Below are positions 7,179 to 14,221 of a DNA stretch of 14,327 nucleotides, piece after piece. The DNA lies in contig DFQD01000060.1 of assembly GCA_002377605.1 (NCBI GenBank), positions 1,963-16,289 on the forward strand, written 5' to 3'. Positions within the stretch are counted from its first letter, which is position 1; every line of letters starts with the position of its first letter. Source of the stretch: Gammaproteobacteria bacterium UBA3498 (GTDB taxonomy: Bacteria; Pseudomonadota; Gammaproteobacteria; Pseudomonadales; Pseudohongiellaceae). The notes beneath the pieces were generated by a model. The model had not been told where the DNA came from. It saw only the letters and a program-made list of their open reading frames with translations, and did no database searches. A program made the translations under genes and the position numbers.

Positions 7179-8609
7179 TCAATTTATGGCTTTGATCACT
7201 TCTCTGGTCAGACTCCAACGATCGAATCCCTGTCGACCATAATCGAGCCCCCGTCTTACGATTACCAGATCATGGGTTGGCACCACGATGGTGAACTGGC
7301 CACGGTTTCCAGAGGTGGAATAAGCATCCCTAGGAACGTCGTCTCTGTTATCTGGCACCAACCACCATTGGCCCCCATACATGTTGCCGATTTCAGCAGT
7401 TGCAGGTGCCGGCTCTCTGGAGAAATCGATCCATTCTTCCGAAATAATGCGTTCTCCATTCCAAAGCCCATTTTGTAGATAGAGCATACCGAAACGGGCC
7501 AGGTCTCTTGCATTGGTGTACACCTGACTACTAAGTACGAAATCACCGAATCTATCTGTGGAAACTAAGGTGTTGCGCATGCCGATCTTGTCCAGGAGTG
7601 CTTTACGCGGAAACTCTGCATACTCACGTTCGCCACCCAATGCTAACTTCATAGCATAGACTCCCAACAGCGTGTCATAGTTTTCATAATCCCAATAAGT
7701 GCCAGGTTCGCGAATGAGCCCTCTACTTCTTGCGCCTTCTACTGAACTTGCACCAGCCCAATAGGACATGCCTGAGCCAATTGCATACTCCAATCCACGG
7801 TTATCAATCGTTTCAAGTCCACTACTCATGTTTAAAACATTGCGTAAGGTGATTTCGTTTCTTGGATCAGTTTCTGGAGACCGATTGGCAGGCAGCCAAT
7901 CGAATCCTAGTGGCTCATCTAGCTCTAAACGCCCATCGTCAACCAACATACCAATCAGTGTTGATGCAATACTCTTAGCCGTTGACCAGGTTCGAGTGCG
8001 AGTAGTCATGTCGAAGCCCTCGGCATAACGCTCGTGAACGATTTGTCCCTTATAAACAACTAACAATGAAACTGTTTGCTGCTCATCGGAAGGACGATCG
8101 AAGGCCCAGTTAGAAGCAGCTTGCAATGCAGCCTGATCGATATTGCCTGGTGAAGTTGAATCTTCAATCAAATCGCCATCGGGCCAAGCAATTCTTGAAG
8201 CATCACCGGGAGGATATGGCAAGGTGAGTTCGGGAAGGCGATCAATATCATCAAGATCCTGATCAGGTGGCATAATTACACAACCAATACCTTCTCTAAA
8301 TGCTGCCCGCATTACAGGTACAGCTCCAGGAGCCCCAATCTCGACCACTTGCAGATCCCAATCTACGTTGTAATCCCCGCCATCGGGACTTCCAATAGGA
8401 TCTCGAAAAAATTCCAACTCCCAATCATAGAGCTGATCAAGAGTTCTATTGGATGTGAATAGGCCATTGCACATAAATACGGCGTGCTGGCCACGGCGCA
8501 CTATTTCACGCTGGTGTTGCCAGTAATCATATGCTTCTTCTTGTTGTGCCAACACCTGAAAAGGAAGCAGGATGAAAATTGAAAGGAACGCAATAGCAAG
8601 GCGCTTCAT
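7179..8609 (-). CDS. Secreted class-C beta-lactamase-fold serine hydrolase
   Basis: The product has 476 residues. The ATG at 8609 has GGAGG 8 nt upstream; the ATG-less extension before it is rejected. A Sec signal peptide covers about 1-21 (ending QVLAQ). The beta-lactamase domain (PF00144) begins near residue 155. It carries the SxxK nucleophile motif STAK (Ser209, Lys212), a YxN motif (YEN, Tyr308) and the third motif SGNRGQ (433-438) in place of KTG, as in esterases, D-aminopeptidases and oligomer hydrolases of this family. The preceding ~125 residues contain two cysteines (Cys47, Cys110) that could pair; I recall a similar N-terminal extension in a branch of bacterial serine hydrolases. 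True beta-lactam resistance is not implied; an esterase, amidase or peptidase acting outside the cytoplasm is more likely. It is the first gene of a probable two-gene unit with the CMD-like gene. Confidence 0.9.
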   Translation of the reverse strand: MKRLAIAFLSIFILLPFQVLAQQEEAYDYWQHQREIVRRGQHAVFMCNGLFTSNRTLDQLYDWELEFFRDPIGSPDGGDYNVDWDLQVVEIGAPGAVPVMRAAFREGIGCVIMPPDQDLDDIDRLPELTLPYPPGDASRIAWPDGDLIEDSTSPGNIDQAALQAASNWAFDRPSDEQQTVSLLVVYKGQIVHERYAEGFDMTTRTRTWSTAKSIASTLIGMLVDDGRLELDEPLGFDWLPANRSPETDPRNEITLRNVLNMSSGLETIDNRGLEYAIGSGMSYWAGASSVEGARSRGLIREPGTYWDYENYDTLLGVYAMKLALGGEREYAEFPRKALLDKIGMRNTLVSTDRFGDFVLSSQVYTNARDLARFGMLYLQNGLWNGERIISEEWIDFSREPAPATAEIGNMYGGQWWLVPDNRDDVPRDAYSTSGNRGQFTIVVPTHDLVIVRRGLDYGRQGFDRWSLTREVIKAIN

Positions 8610-8787
8610 AAAGGATTCCTCCAACTGAATTAAGATTTACACTCTATTCTATTTTTAGGGCTTTGCGGAAGTATTTTTTGGATTAGACACTCGAGATTCA
8701 TCCATCTGAAGCCAGTAAAAATTTTACTATTGAATTCTTACTATGTTCCTTAAACATTATGTTAGCATTTACTACTTATATGATGCG

Positions 8788-8816
8788 TTGTTCAGATTTT
8801 TCCATCTCATTATATT
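8788..8816 (+). promoter_or_regulatory. Candidate sigma70 promoter for the protease gene
   Basis: TTGTTC (8788-8793), a 17-nt spacer and TATATT (8811-8816) give a good -10 and a weak -35. Initiation would fall near 8823, about 45 nt before the candidate start at 8868. The other strand of this divergent gap must hold the promoter of the serine hydrolase gene, which I could not assign. Confidence 0.35.
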
Positions 8817-8867
8817 GAGTGTCCTTTGTTAATATCTATTTCAGACTTGCATATCAGGTAGAAAGTC

Positions 8868-10448
8868 ATAAGCACCATTTCATCATTTCTTTCCGCAGGA
8901 GTTGTTGTTTCAGCAGCTATCACGACATCTTTCGTGCATGCACAAAATGTAGCAGAAGAAGCGAACTACGGTTCAATCGAGCTAACTGGGTTTTTCACCC
9001 CTGACCCTTACACTGTTGAGATTATCGCTGGCGGATCAATAGAAGCTAATGCGGTAACCGGTTGTAGCGGGTATATCTCTGAAGCTCCGGATCTAGAACT
9101 TGATTTTTCAGACCCATCTTTGCAACTCAGCTTTTTTGTTACTAGCGACACGGATACAACTTTGATTGTCAACGACCCCTCTGGCAACTGGCATTGCAAT
9201 GATGATTTTGATTCGGCCAGTGGCACCAACCCCGGTGTGGTTTTTTCGCAACCGGATGCGGGTGTTTACGATATTTGGGTAGGCACATATAGTGAAAATG
9301 AGGCTTTCGAGTCCGCCAACCTACACATAACAGAACTTGGCGCGCCATGGGATGCGAATAGTAGTAGTGCAAACACGAGCCTTGATCCTCTGCTGGAAGC
9401 CAATTTTGGCAATATCGACCTTGAGGGATTATTCGAACCTGACCCCTACCAACGCTCCATCAGTGCCGGCGGTACTGTCGATGCAAGTACAATAGAAAAT
9501 TGTGCAGGTTACGTAAGCTCGGCGCCGGATTTGCAACTGGATTTTTCGAATCCTTCAGATTATGGCTTGAATTTTTTTGTAGAGAGTTCGACTGATACGA
9601 CTCTGGTAATTAATGGGCCAACAGGTGATTGGCATTGCAATGATGATTTTGGCAGCAATAGCGGTACAAATCCTGGTATAGTTTTTTCGGATCCAGACGC
9701 AGGCATTTACGATATCTGGGTTGGCACCTATTCAGAGGGCGATGCATTCTCTGAAGTCGAACTCTATATAACAGAATTGGGCGCTCCATGGGATGGCTCT
9801 TCCAGCGATAGCTCTGAAGCGACCGGTTCCGGAACAGGGTTTGTTGTTAGTACTGAAGGACATATTCTTACTAATCATCACGTGATTGATAGTTGCGTAC
9901 GGCAGACCTTCCAAATCCGAGGAAGTGCAGCTGTAGATGCTACGGTACTGTCCAGCAATGCTGCCACTGATCTGGCTCTTCTAAGTACTCCTATATCAGT
10001 TATGCCGGCAACATTCAGCGGCACGCAATCAGTGCGCTTGGGAGATGAAGTGGTCGTATTCGGGTTTCCATTGGCAGGAGACCTATCATCCCAGGGAAAT
10101 TTGACGAACGGCATCGTTAGCGCTTTAAGCGGATTAGATGATGATCTTAGTCGCCTACAAATGACTGCGCAGATTCAGCCAGGCAATAGCGGAGGCCCCG
10201 TAATGAATCGTCGCGGTGAGATTGTCGGCGTTGTGGTAGAAACAGCCAATGATGAATTTTTCCGCGAGCAGCGAGGCACCGACGTGCAAAACCTGAATTT
10301 CGCAATCCGCGATTACATTGCCACGTCTTTTCTCGAAACTAACAACGTCAATTATGAAACCAGTCCTAGCGAATCGGCCGATCAGAGTATTGCTGACATT
10401 GCTGAAGCTGCTCAGCAATTCACTGGCATCATCATGTGCTATCGTTAA
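8868..10448 (+). CDS. Secreted trypsin/HtrA-like serine protease with two N-terminal PPC-like repeats; start codon abnormal
   Basis: The frame is open from 8862 to the stop at 10446-10448. Residue numbers here count from the ATA at 8868 (526 codons). Codons 1-25 read as a clear Sec signal peptide (ISTISSFLSAGVVV then AAITTSFVHAQ), yet no ATG, GTG or TTG precedes it. The first canonical start is the GTG at 8934, at the cleavage site, which would leave the protein without a leader. AGG at 8856-8858 lies 9 nt before the ATA. Two ~130-residue beta-sandwich repeats (about 33-162 and 179-309) each carry one Cys pair (66/110 and 212/257), the motif DTTL(I/V)(V/I)N and the ending YDIWVGTY...ITELGAPWD. 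They resemble pre-peptidase C-terminal domains. The chymotrypsin-fold domain follows, with catalytic His338 (TNHHV), Asp368 (TDLALL) and Ser441 (QPGNSGGPV). No PDZ domain is present. It probably cleaves proteins in the periplasm or outside the cell. The function call is firm; expression is uncertain because of the start. Confidence 0.85.
   Translation: MSTISSFLSAGVVVSAAITTSFVHAQNVAEEANYGSIELTGFFTPDPYTVEIIAGGSIEANAVTGCSGYISEAPDLELDFSDPSLQLSFFVTSDTDTTLIVNDPSGNWHCNDDFDSASGTNPGVVFSQPDAGVYDIWVGTYSENEAFESANLHITELGAPWDANSSSANTSLDPLLEANFGNIDLEGLFEPDPYQRSISAGGTVDASTIENCAGYVSSAPDLQLDFSNPSDYGLNFFVESSTDTTLVINGPTGDWHCNDDFGSNSGTNPGIVFSDPDAGIYDIWVGTYSEGDAFSEVELYITELGAPWDGSSSDSSEATGSGTGFVVSTEGHILTNHHVIDSCVRQTFQIRGSAAVDATVLSSNAATDLALLSTPISVMPATFSGTQSVRLGDEVVVFGFPLAGDLSSQGNLTNGIVSALSGLDDDLSRLQMTAQIQPGNSGGPVMNRRGEIVGVVVETANDEFFREQRGTDVQNLNFAIRDYIATSFLETNNVNYETSPSESADQSIADIAEAAQQFTGIIMCYR
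8964..9794 (+). repeat. Tandem duplication of a ~390-bp PPC-like module inside the protease gene
   Basis: Copy 1 (8964-9353) and copy 2 (9402-9794) encode homologous beta-sandwich modules joined by a Ser/Asn-rich linker. The best-conserved part is identical over 21 bases (9189-9209 and 9630-9650, encoding WHCNDDF). Elsewhere the copies differ mainly at third positions and in scattered residues, so the duplication is not recent. Confidence 0.8.
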
Positions 10449-10455
10449 TGGGATT

Positions 10456-10480
10456 CTGAACATCGGTTATCAGTGTTCAG
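10456..10480 (+). terminator. Possible terminator after the protease gene
   Basis: Perfect 7-bp arms CTGAACA/TGTTCAG (10456-10462 and 10474-10480) surround an 11-nt loop, starting 8 nt after the stop. The downstream tract (GTAGTATCTTTCC) is only weakly T-rich. Confidence 0.4.
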
Positions 10481-10600
10481 GTAGTATCTTTCCGGCTTTT
10501 CTATACAAAGAAGCTAAACACCAATAGAAGAACAAGGGAAGATTTGATGCTCCGTTAACCAAGCAGAAGCTGCCAACGGTAACTTAAAGGGAAAATAGGA

Positions 10601-10640
10601 TGTCAGAGCAAAATCCAGACTGCCCCTTTTTGCTCTGACA
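10601..10640. repeat. Perfect 13-bp inverted repeat (REP-like hairpin or bidirectional terminator)
   Basis: TGTCAGAGCAAAA (10601-10613) and its exact reverse complement (10628-10640) enclose a 14-nt loop. It lies between the convergent protease and small hypothetical genes, 20 nt beyond the stop of the latter. No U-run follows on either strand, so a dispersed intergenic palindrome is at least as likely as a terminator. Confidence 0.7.
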
Positions 10641-10660
10641 CCTTAATAATGACCGACGTT

Positions 10661-11071
10661 TTATTCTAGAATCCACATCTTAGCCACAGTGGTTCCATCA
10701 GGGTTGACGTCATAGTCCCCCGCCATTGCCGCCCCGTTGAGATCCGCAAACTTTTCAGATTCAGTGTGCCAATGATTTATGACTCTGTAGCGAACAATTC
10801 CATCTTCTGTAACCGCTTTAGCAGCACCAGCACCTTTCAGATAGAGGGTTTGTCCGCATTCTGTCTTGCATACCCCATCACCTTGCCCGTAGATAGTTCC
10901 ATCTGTTCTCTCTACTTGCTTGTAAGTCCAATTGGTTACATAGCTGGACCCTCTAAGGCTGCCCTCAGCTCTCAAACAAACCTCATAGTTTGCTCCTTCT
11001 GCTGAAGCAGGCAGGACTCTAACTCCTGTGATTGAGCCAGTTTCTTCATTTATTAATTCACCTAATGCCAT
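10661..11071 (-). CDS. Small conserved hypothetical protein (beta-barrel-like)
   Basis: The product has 136 residues, and its ATG has AGGAG 6 nt upstream. It opens MALGELINEETGSITGVRVL, with no signal peptide. The rest alternates short beta-type segments rich in Gly: YEVCLRAEGSLRG, RTDGTIYGQGDGVC, GQTLYLKGAGAAKA, YRVINHWHTESEKFADLNG and a C-terminal DYDVNPDGTTVAKMW. I recall similar small proteins starting MALGELI..G.ITG.RVL in other bacteria, without an assigned function; this is recollection, not a search. Cys66 and Cys70 (CKTEC-like spacing) might bind metal or form a disulfide, though the protein looks cytoplasmic. It is the last gene of a probable three-gene unit, 50 nt after the upstream secreted paralogue. 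Confidence 0.7.
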   Translation of the reverse strand: MALGELINEETGSITGVRVLPASAEGANYEVCLRAEGSLRGSSYVTNWTYKQVERTDGTIYGQGDGVCKTECGQTLYLKGAGAAKAVTEDGIVRYRVINHWHTESEKFADLNGAAMAGDYDVNPDGTTVAKMWILE

Positions 11072-11121
11072 AGTTCACTCCTGAAAAATTTACACTACAG
11101 TCTTTTCTTAACCCTCTTTAG

Positions 11122-11838
11122 TTAGTTGTTGCGAGCATGAATCAAATATTGGGCCCACATTGACGCACCGCCACAAGTCATAGCATTTGGAGGTGGGGTA
11201 TTTTGTTGAATAGAGTCCATCCCTGCGCCGAAATCGGCAGCACTGGGAAAGCTCATTCGAATACTTACCTGCGAGTTAGATTGAATTGCTGGCCCACCGA
11301 AAGCTCTGCTAGTAACTACAGCACGTGCACCTGAACCAATAGCTTGTTCACCGGCCCTTGCCCTATCCAGCGCATCGTTAAATGTAGTGCCATTAAGATC
11401 GCATACAAATGAGGCTGCTAGGGTAAATTCCGGAGCACTCCCGCCACTCTCGCTAGCGAATCGCATATTAGAGATTCTTACGCGATCACCACAGGTAGCA
11501 ACATCAGAAAAAGTTGTCCCAGTTGTACCACCAGAGCGGTTCAGGAATACGCCACGCTTCTCTACCATGTCAGCATAACTAGGATAGTAGGACGCAAAAA
11601 CGAAATCCCAGTCATTTTGGAATTCTCCTGCCACTGCTACTGCGGACCTAAAAATAACAACTCCTGGAGCTGAGTCCTCGGGCCACGCAAAGTTCCGCGC
11701 CACATCTACGACATCCCTCATTGTGTAACCGTCATTGATGCTACAGGCAAAACTTCGTTCGACGATATTGTTTGTCTGACTAAAAACGGGTGTTGCCAGA
11801 ACTCCCAAAAAAGCAAGGGTAAGTAATTTAAATTTCAT
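11122..11838 (-). CDS. Secreted protein of unknown function with two cysteine-bounded repeat modules (paralogue B)
   Basis: The product has 238 residues. The ATG at 11838 has GAGG 8 nt upstream and directly opens a Sec signal peptide (about 1-21, ending TPVFSQ); an upstream in-frame extension overlaps the preceding gene and is rejected. The mature part is an internal duplication. Module 1 runs from Cys32 to Cys116 and contains RDVVDVARNF, NDWDFVFASYYPSY and ADMVEKRG. Module 2 runs from Cys146 to Cys222 and contains NDALDRARAG, VSIRMSFPSA and, after the last cysteine, GGASMWAQYL. The helix-then-strands order hints at a ferredoxin-like alpha/beta module. The upstream gene encodes a paralogue with the same layout, 26 nt away. 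I do not recognise the family and assign no function. Confidence 0.8.
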   Translation of the reverse strand: MKFKLLTLAFLGVLATPVFSQTNNIVERSFACSINDGYTMRDVVDVARNFAWPEDSAPGVVIFRSAVAVAGEFQNDWDFVFASYYPSYADMVEKRGVFLNRSGGTTGTTFSDVATCGDRVRISNMRFASESGGSAPEFTLAASFVCDLNGTTFNDALDRARAGEQAIGSGARAVVTSRAFGGPAIQSNSQVSIRMSFPSAADFGAGMDSIQQNTPPPNAMTCGGASMWAQYLIHARNN

Positions 11839-11864
11839 GTTTAAAACCTCAAGTTCAATTATTG

Positions 11865-12590
11865 TTAGTTCGTCTGTAGGATAGGAGCCGTTACCCACAT
11901 TGAAGGCCTATTGCATGAAAACGCAGGCTCGGCATTATTCCTGAAAGGCCTATAGCCATTGGCAAACATATCCAGTCGCTCTGTCACTTCCGGTCCGACC
12001 TCCGACAAAACAAAATCGTAATTTCTTTCTATAGGTCCGCCAAGGCCTGGTAGCCACATTGACATAAGTACATCATTCCCGGCGTCAGAAAAATTTTCTG
12101 CAGCAGCTCTGAACCTGTTATAGGCAGATCCGAGCGAAGAGCTGTCGGTATATGAACAACGACGAGTCAGCATCGCAGTTTGGTTTTCGATGTCTCCAGC
12201 GGCTGCAGGATCAGTAATGGGAACGCTTCTTACTACCCGTGCCGCATCACAAGAAATAGGAAGACGCCCATAAGCATTATTGCCATCTGCTACACGCCGT
12301 TCGACCATTTCTGTATAGCTCGGGTAGTACAATGCTATTTGCAAATCCCAATTATAGTCAGCGGATAAATAGATAGGTCTTCTAAAAAAAATAGAATCAG
12401 GGTCATTTTCATCAAACTCTAAAGCTCTGGCTCTTTCAACGACATCATTAAAGCTAAATCTGTCATCGGTGATTACGCAATTTGCCGTCCGGATTACAGT
12501 ACCCGCTGGAACCCGTATGTCTTGTGCCTGCGTTAATAAAGATCCCACACTCAGCGTTAAAAAAGAAAGCATCAAAATTAACTTTTTCAT
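11865..12590 (-). CDS. Secreted protein of unknown function with two cysteine-bounded repeat modules (paralogue A)
   Basis: The product has 241 residues. AAGGAG at 12601-12606 lies 2 nt from the ATG at 12599 but 11 nt from the one at 12590, and starting at 12590 gives a clean leader MKKLILMLSFLTLSVGS (cleavage near TQAQ, residue 23). Module 1 spans Cys38-Cys114 with FNDVVERARAL, YNWDLQIALYYPSY and TEMVERR. Module 2 spans Cys145-Cys226 with a weaker version of the same pattern (YNRFRAA, YDFVLSE) and ends NRPSMWVTAPI, matching the GGASMWAQYLI end of paralogue B. It is the first gene of the probable three-gene unit. The two proteins are clearly diverged, so the gene duplication is old. They may work as a secreted pair; nothing visible indicates a substrate. 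Confidence 0.8.
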   Translation of the reverse strand: MKKLILMLSFLTLSVGSLLTQAQDIRVPAGTVIRTANCVITDDRFSFNDVVERARALEFDENDPDSIFFRRPIYLSADYNWDLQIALYYPSYTEMVERRVADGNNAYGRLPISCDAARVVRSVPITDPAAAGDIENQTAMLTRRCSYTDSSSLGSAYNRFRAAAENFSDAGNDVLMSMWLPGLGGPIERNYDFVLSEVGPEVTERLDMFANGYRPFRNNAEPAFSCNRPSMWVTAPILQTN

Positions 12591-12968
12591 ATTGATCATA
12601 ACTCCTTAAATTTGACTAAATGAATATTTGATTGTGATAAGCGCTCGCACATACACATAATGGAAATGGGTGTGTTTTATTACAAACTAAGTTTTGGAGA
12701 AAACGCTTTTGGATAAAAAATACATTTTCTCTATAAGTTAACCATTTTTATTTTGTACTAGGTTCTAAACGCTCGATCAGGATTAAGTATTTTAGTCAAT
12801 TATGAAAGTCAACTAATGAACTATTTTTGCAAACTATTTTGGTACCAGGTATTAATTAGTGCAAAAAACGATCGTCAATCTATATGATAATTTTGCTACT
12901 GCTACGAATCGCTTGATGAACCAAATGAGTTAATTTCAATCGGCAATAGCAGTTTTAAAGGAGGCTTC
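12591..12968. other. AT-rich intergenic region between the paralogue operon and the HTH gene
   Basis: This 378-base stretch contains no convincing gene. It should contain the promoter of the minus-strand three-gene unit. Two TTGACT boxes on the minus strand (12807-12812 and 12794-12799, 13 bases apart) are possible -35 elements, but neither has a good -10 at the right distance. A loose inverted repeat (TGGAGAAAA near 12695 with TTTTCTCTA near 12725) is also present. No clear terminator follows the HTH gene. Confidence 0.5.
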
Positions 12969-13364
12969 TTAATGCTCTTTGAATGTATCGACTTTGTCTA
13001 AGATTTCAGTGAAATAGGCAATGTGTCTATCTAGCTCTTTTTCTTTTTCAGTTATCCTAGAAATTTCTTTTTCTTTCGTGCCTTTTTCTTTTAATAACCA
13101 ATCATAAAAAAGACGAGTTTTACTCAGCATATACCTTGTGTCTTTGAAATCCACAAGGTAGCTAACAGTTGTCTGTAAGGCGTCCGCTATTACTATTGCT
13201 TCGTGTAATCGAGCAGGCTGCTTACCGCCGAGAATTCTTTTAAGAGTATTGATATCAACTCCTGATTTGTTTGCTAGCTCTTCATAAGAAAGCCTAAGGC
13301 TCTGCTTTGCTCTTAGCGATCTTATCGAAAATGTTTCTTCTACATGTTTAAGTTTTTTTGACAT
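12969..13364 (-). CDS. XRE-family helix-turn-helix regulator with charged coiled-coil tail
   Basis: The product has 131 residues; the ATG at 13364 has AAAGGA 9 nt upstream. An XRE/Cro-type HTH domain lies at about residues 14-72: YEELANKSGVDINTLKRIL is helix 2-turn-recognition helix, and IADALQTTVSYLVD the closing helix. From about residue 85 the protein becomes a Lys/Glu-rich helix (KEKGTKEKEISRITEKEKEL) that looks like a dimerising coiled coil. No sensor, enzyme or peptidase domain is fused. It probably represses or activates a nearby gene or itself. The same-strand operon at 12590 and the plus-strand ABM gene at 13918 are the obvious candidate targets, but no operator is certain. The local AT richness and isolated position are compatible with acquisition by transfer. 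Confidence 0.85.
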   Translation of the reverse strand: MSKKLKHVEETFSIRSLRAKQSLRLSYEELANKSGVDINTLKRILGGKQPARLHEAIVIADALQTTVSYLVDFKDTRYMLSKTRLFYDWLLKEKGTKEKEISRITEKEKELDRHIAYFTEILDKVDTFKEH

Positions 13365-13393
13365 TAGGCAAATTCCTTTAATTCCTACAACTC

Positions 13394-13423
13394 AATATCA
13401 ATAAAGCATGCCAAACCCGTCAA
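13394..13423 (-). promoter_or_regulatory. Candidate sigma70 promoter for the HTH gene
   Basis: On the minus strand TTGACG (13423-13418), an 18-nt spacer and GATATT (13399-13394) precede the start by about 30 nt. The -35 matches at 5 of 6 positions, the -10 at 4 of 6. A short palindrome TTGAGTCAA (13499-13507) lies about 75 nt further upstream and could be an operator, with little support. Confidence 0.4.
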
Positions 13424-13917
13424 GGTAATTGTTAGAGCAAGCGTAATCCTCAGAATACAAATCTTAAATTCACGCACACCATAATTTTGTTACTCTAGTT
13501 GAGTCAAGAGCGCCACATAATTAACAGCCGTATAGCTTGGTCTACAATCAAGGCGTATAGAGATTCAAGGTTTTTGGTTGTTACCACAAATCCCGCAAAA
13601 AAGTAGCAGTAAAGGATTCAAATGAGACGAAACACCCGTCTGAGATGCTGAATGAACAAATAGCTACTGAGCTACTGACTGTAAGGAGCAGCAAAGCATA
13701 AAGAGGAAGAAAGGAGCGCCGCCTTAATCTGAACCAATTCTAATAGCAGCTTTATTGCATTTGTTTCTATGTAATAACTATAGACGCAGCTCTGAAGGCG
13801 TTGTGCAATTGGAAAACCGAAGGCGATATAGATTACTATGTCATCGAACAATGTGACTGAGTAACAGTAAAGTAATAACTTTATTGCGCTAGCATCTAAT
13901 TAAAGAGCGAGAGATTT
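13424..13917. other. Gene-poor spacer with short direct repeats
   Basis: Nearly 500 bases lie here without a supportable gene or structural RNA. It contains an exact 8-bp tandem duplication AGCTACTG (13662-13669, 13670-13677), a near-identical 13-mer AGTAGCAGTAAAG/AGTAACAGTAAAG (13602-13614, 13860-13872), repeated CTTTATTGC (13750-13758, 13879-13887) and GTAATAACT (13771-13779, 13872-13880), and a small palindrome AAAGT-AATA-ACTTT (13869-13882). The promoter of the ABM gene must lie near its right end. Confidence 0.5.
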
Positions 13918-14211
13918 ATGATAATTGTTAATTTACAACTAAAAGTTAAGCCGGAAAAAAAGGAAGAGTTTATAGAATGGTTTTATGGGCTACTTCCAGA
14001 TACTAGAAACTATGACGGCTGTAGTGAGCTTAATGCGTGCTCTATTGCAGGCGAACCCAATGCAGTAGATGTCATAAGCAAATGGGAATCTCAAGAAAAA
14101 TATGACACTTACCTAGCATGGCGAGAAGAAGAAGGAACTCTTACCACCCTAGCCGACTATTTAAGTGAAGAGCCGGTATTCAGGTTTCTGACTGTCGAGA
14201 AACAATTCTAA
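13918..14211 (+). CDS. ABM-family small protein (antibiotic biosynthesis monooxygenase-like, dimeric alpha/beta barrel)
   Basis: The product has 97 residues, the usual length for a single ABM domain (PF03992), and no signal peptide. The beta-alpha-beta-beta-alpha-beta order is visible: MIIVNLQLKVKP (strand), KKEEFIEWFYGLLPDTR (helix), GCSELNACSIAG (strand), AVDVISKWES (strand), QEKYDTYLAWREEEG (helix), EPVFRFLTV (strand). Such proteins dimerise and include cofactor-free quinol or polyketide monooxygenases and heme-degrading enzymes, as well as many of unknown substrate. Only a weak GAGAG ribosome site lies 4 nt before the ATG. A strong stem-loop follows directly, so it is probably a single-gene transcript. 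Confidence 0.85.
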   Translation: MIIVNLQLKVKPEKKEEFIEWFYGLLPDTRNYDGCSELNACSIAGEPNAVDVISKWESQEKYDTYLAWREEEGTLTTLADYLSEEPVFRFLTVEKQF

Positions 14212-14221
14212 GGATAACAAC

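Noticed and set aside
8819..9004. Plus-strand frame beginning at GTG 8819, considered as a source of the missing start for the protease
   Set aside because: It is in a different frame from the protease, has no signal-peptide character, and would need a frameshift at a site with no slippery sequence.
11839..11898. N-terminal extension of paralogue B by 20 residues
   Set aside because: It overlaps the end of paralogue A, lacks a ribosome site, and would bury the signal peptide inside the protein.
12957..13001. Strong AAAGGAGG followed 7 nt later by ATG and a 9-codon frame (MLFECIDFV) on the plus strand
   Set aside because: It overlaps the 3' end of the HTH gene antisense, and no plus-strand gene follows for 900 bases, so a leader-peptide role is not supported. 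The match is probably chance.
13561..13701. A 46-codon open frame on the plus strand, ending NEQIATELLTVRSSKA
   Set aside because: It has no ATG, GTG or TTG at its beginning, no ribosome site and is bounded by a TAG. I could not recognise it as a fragment of any known gene.
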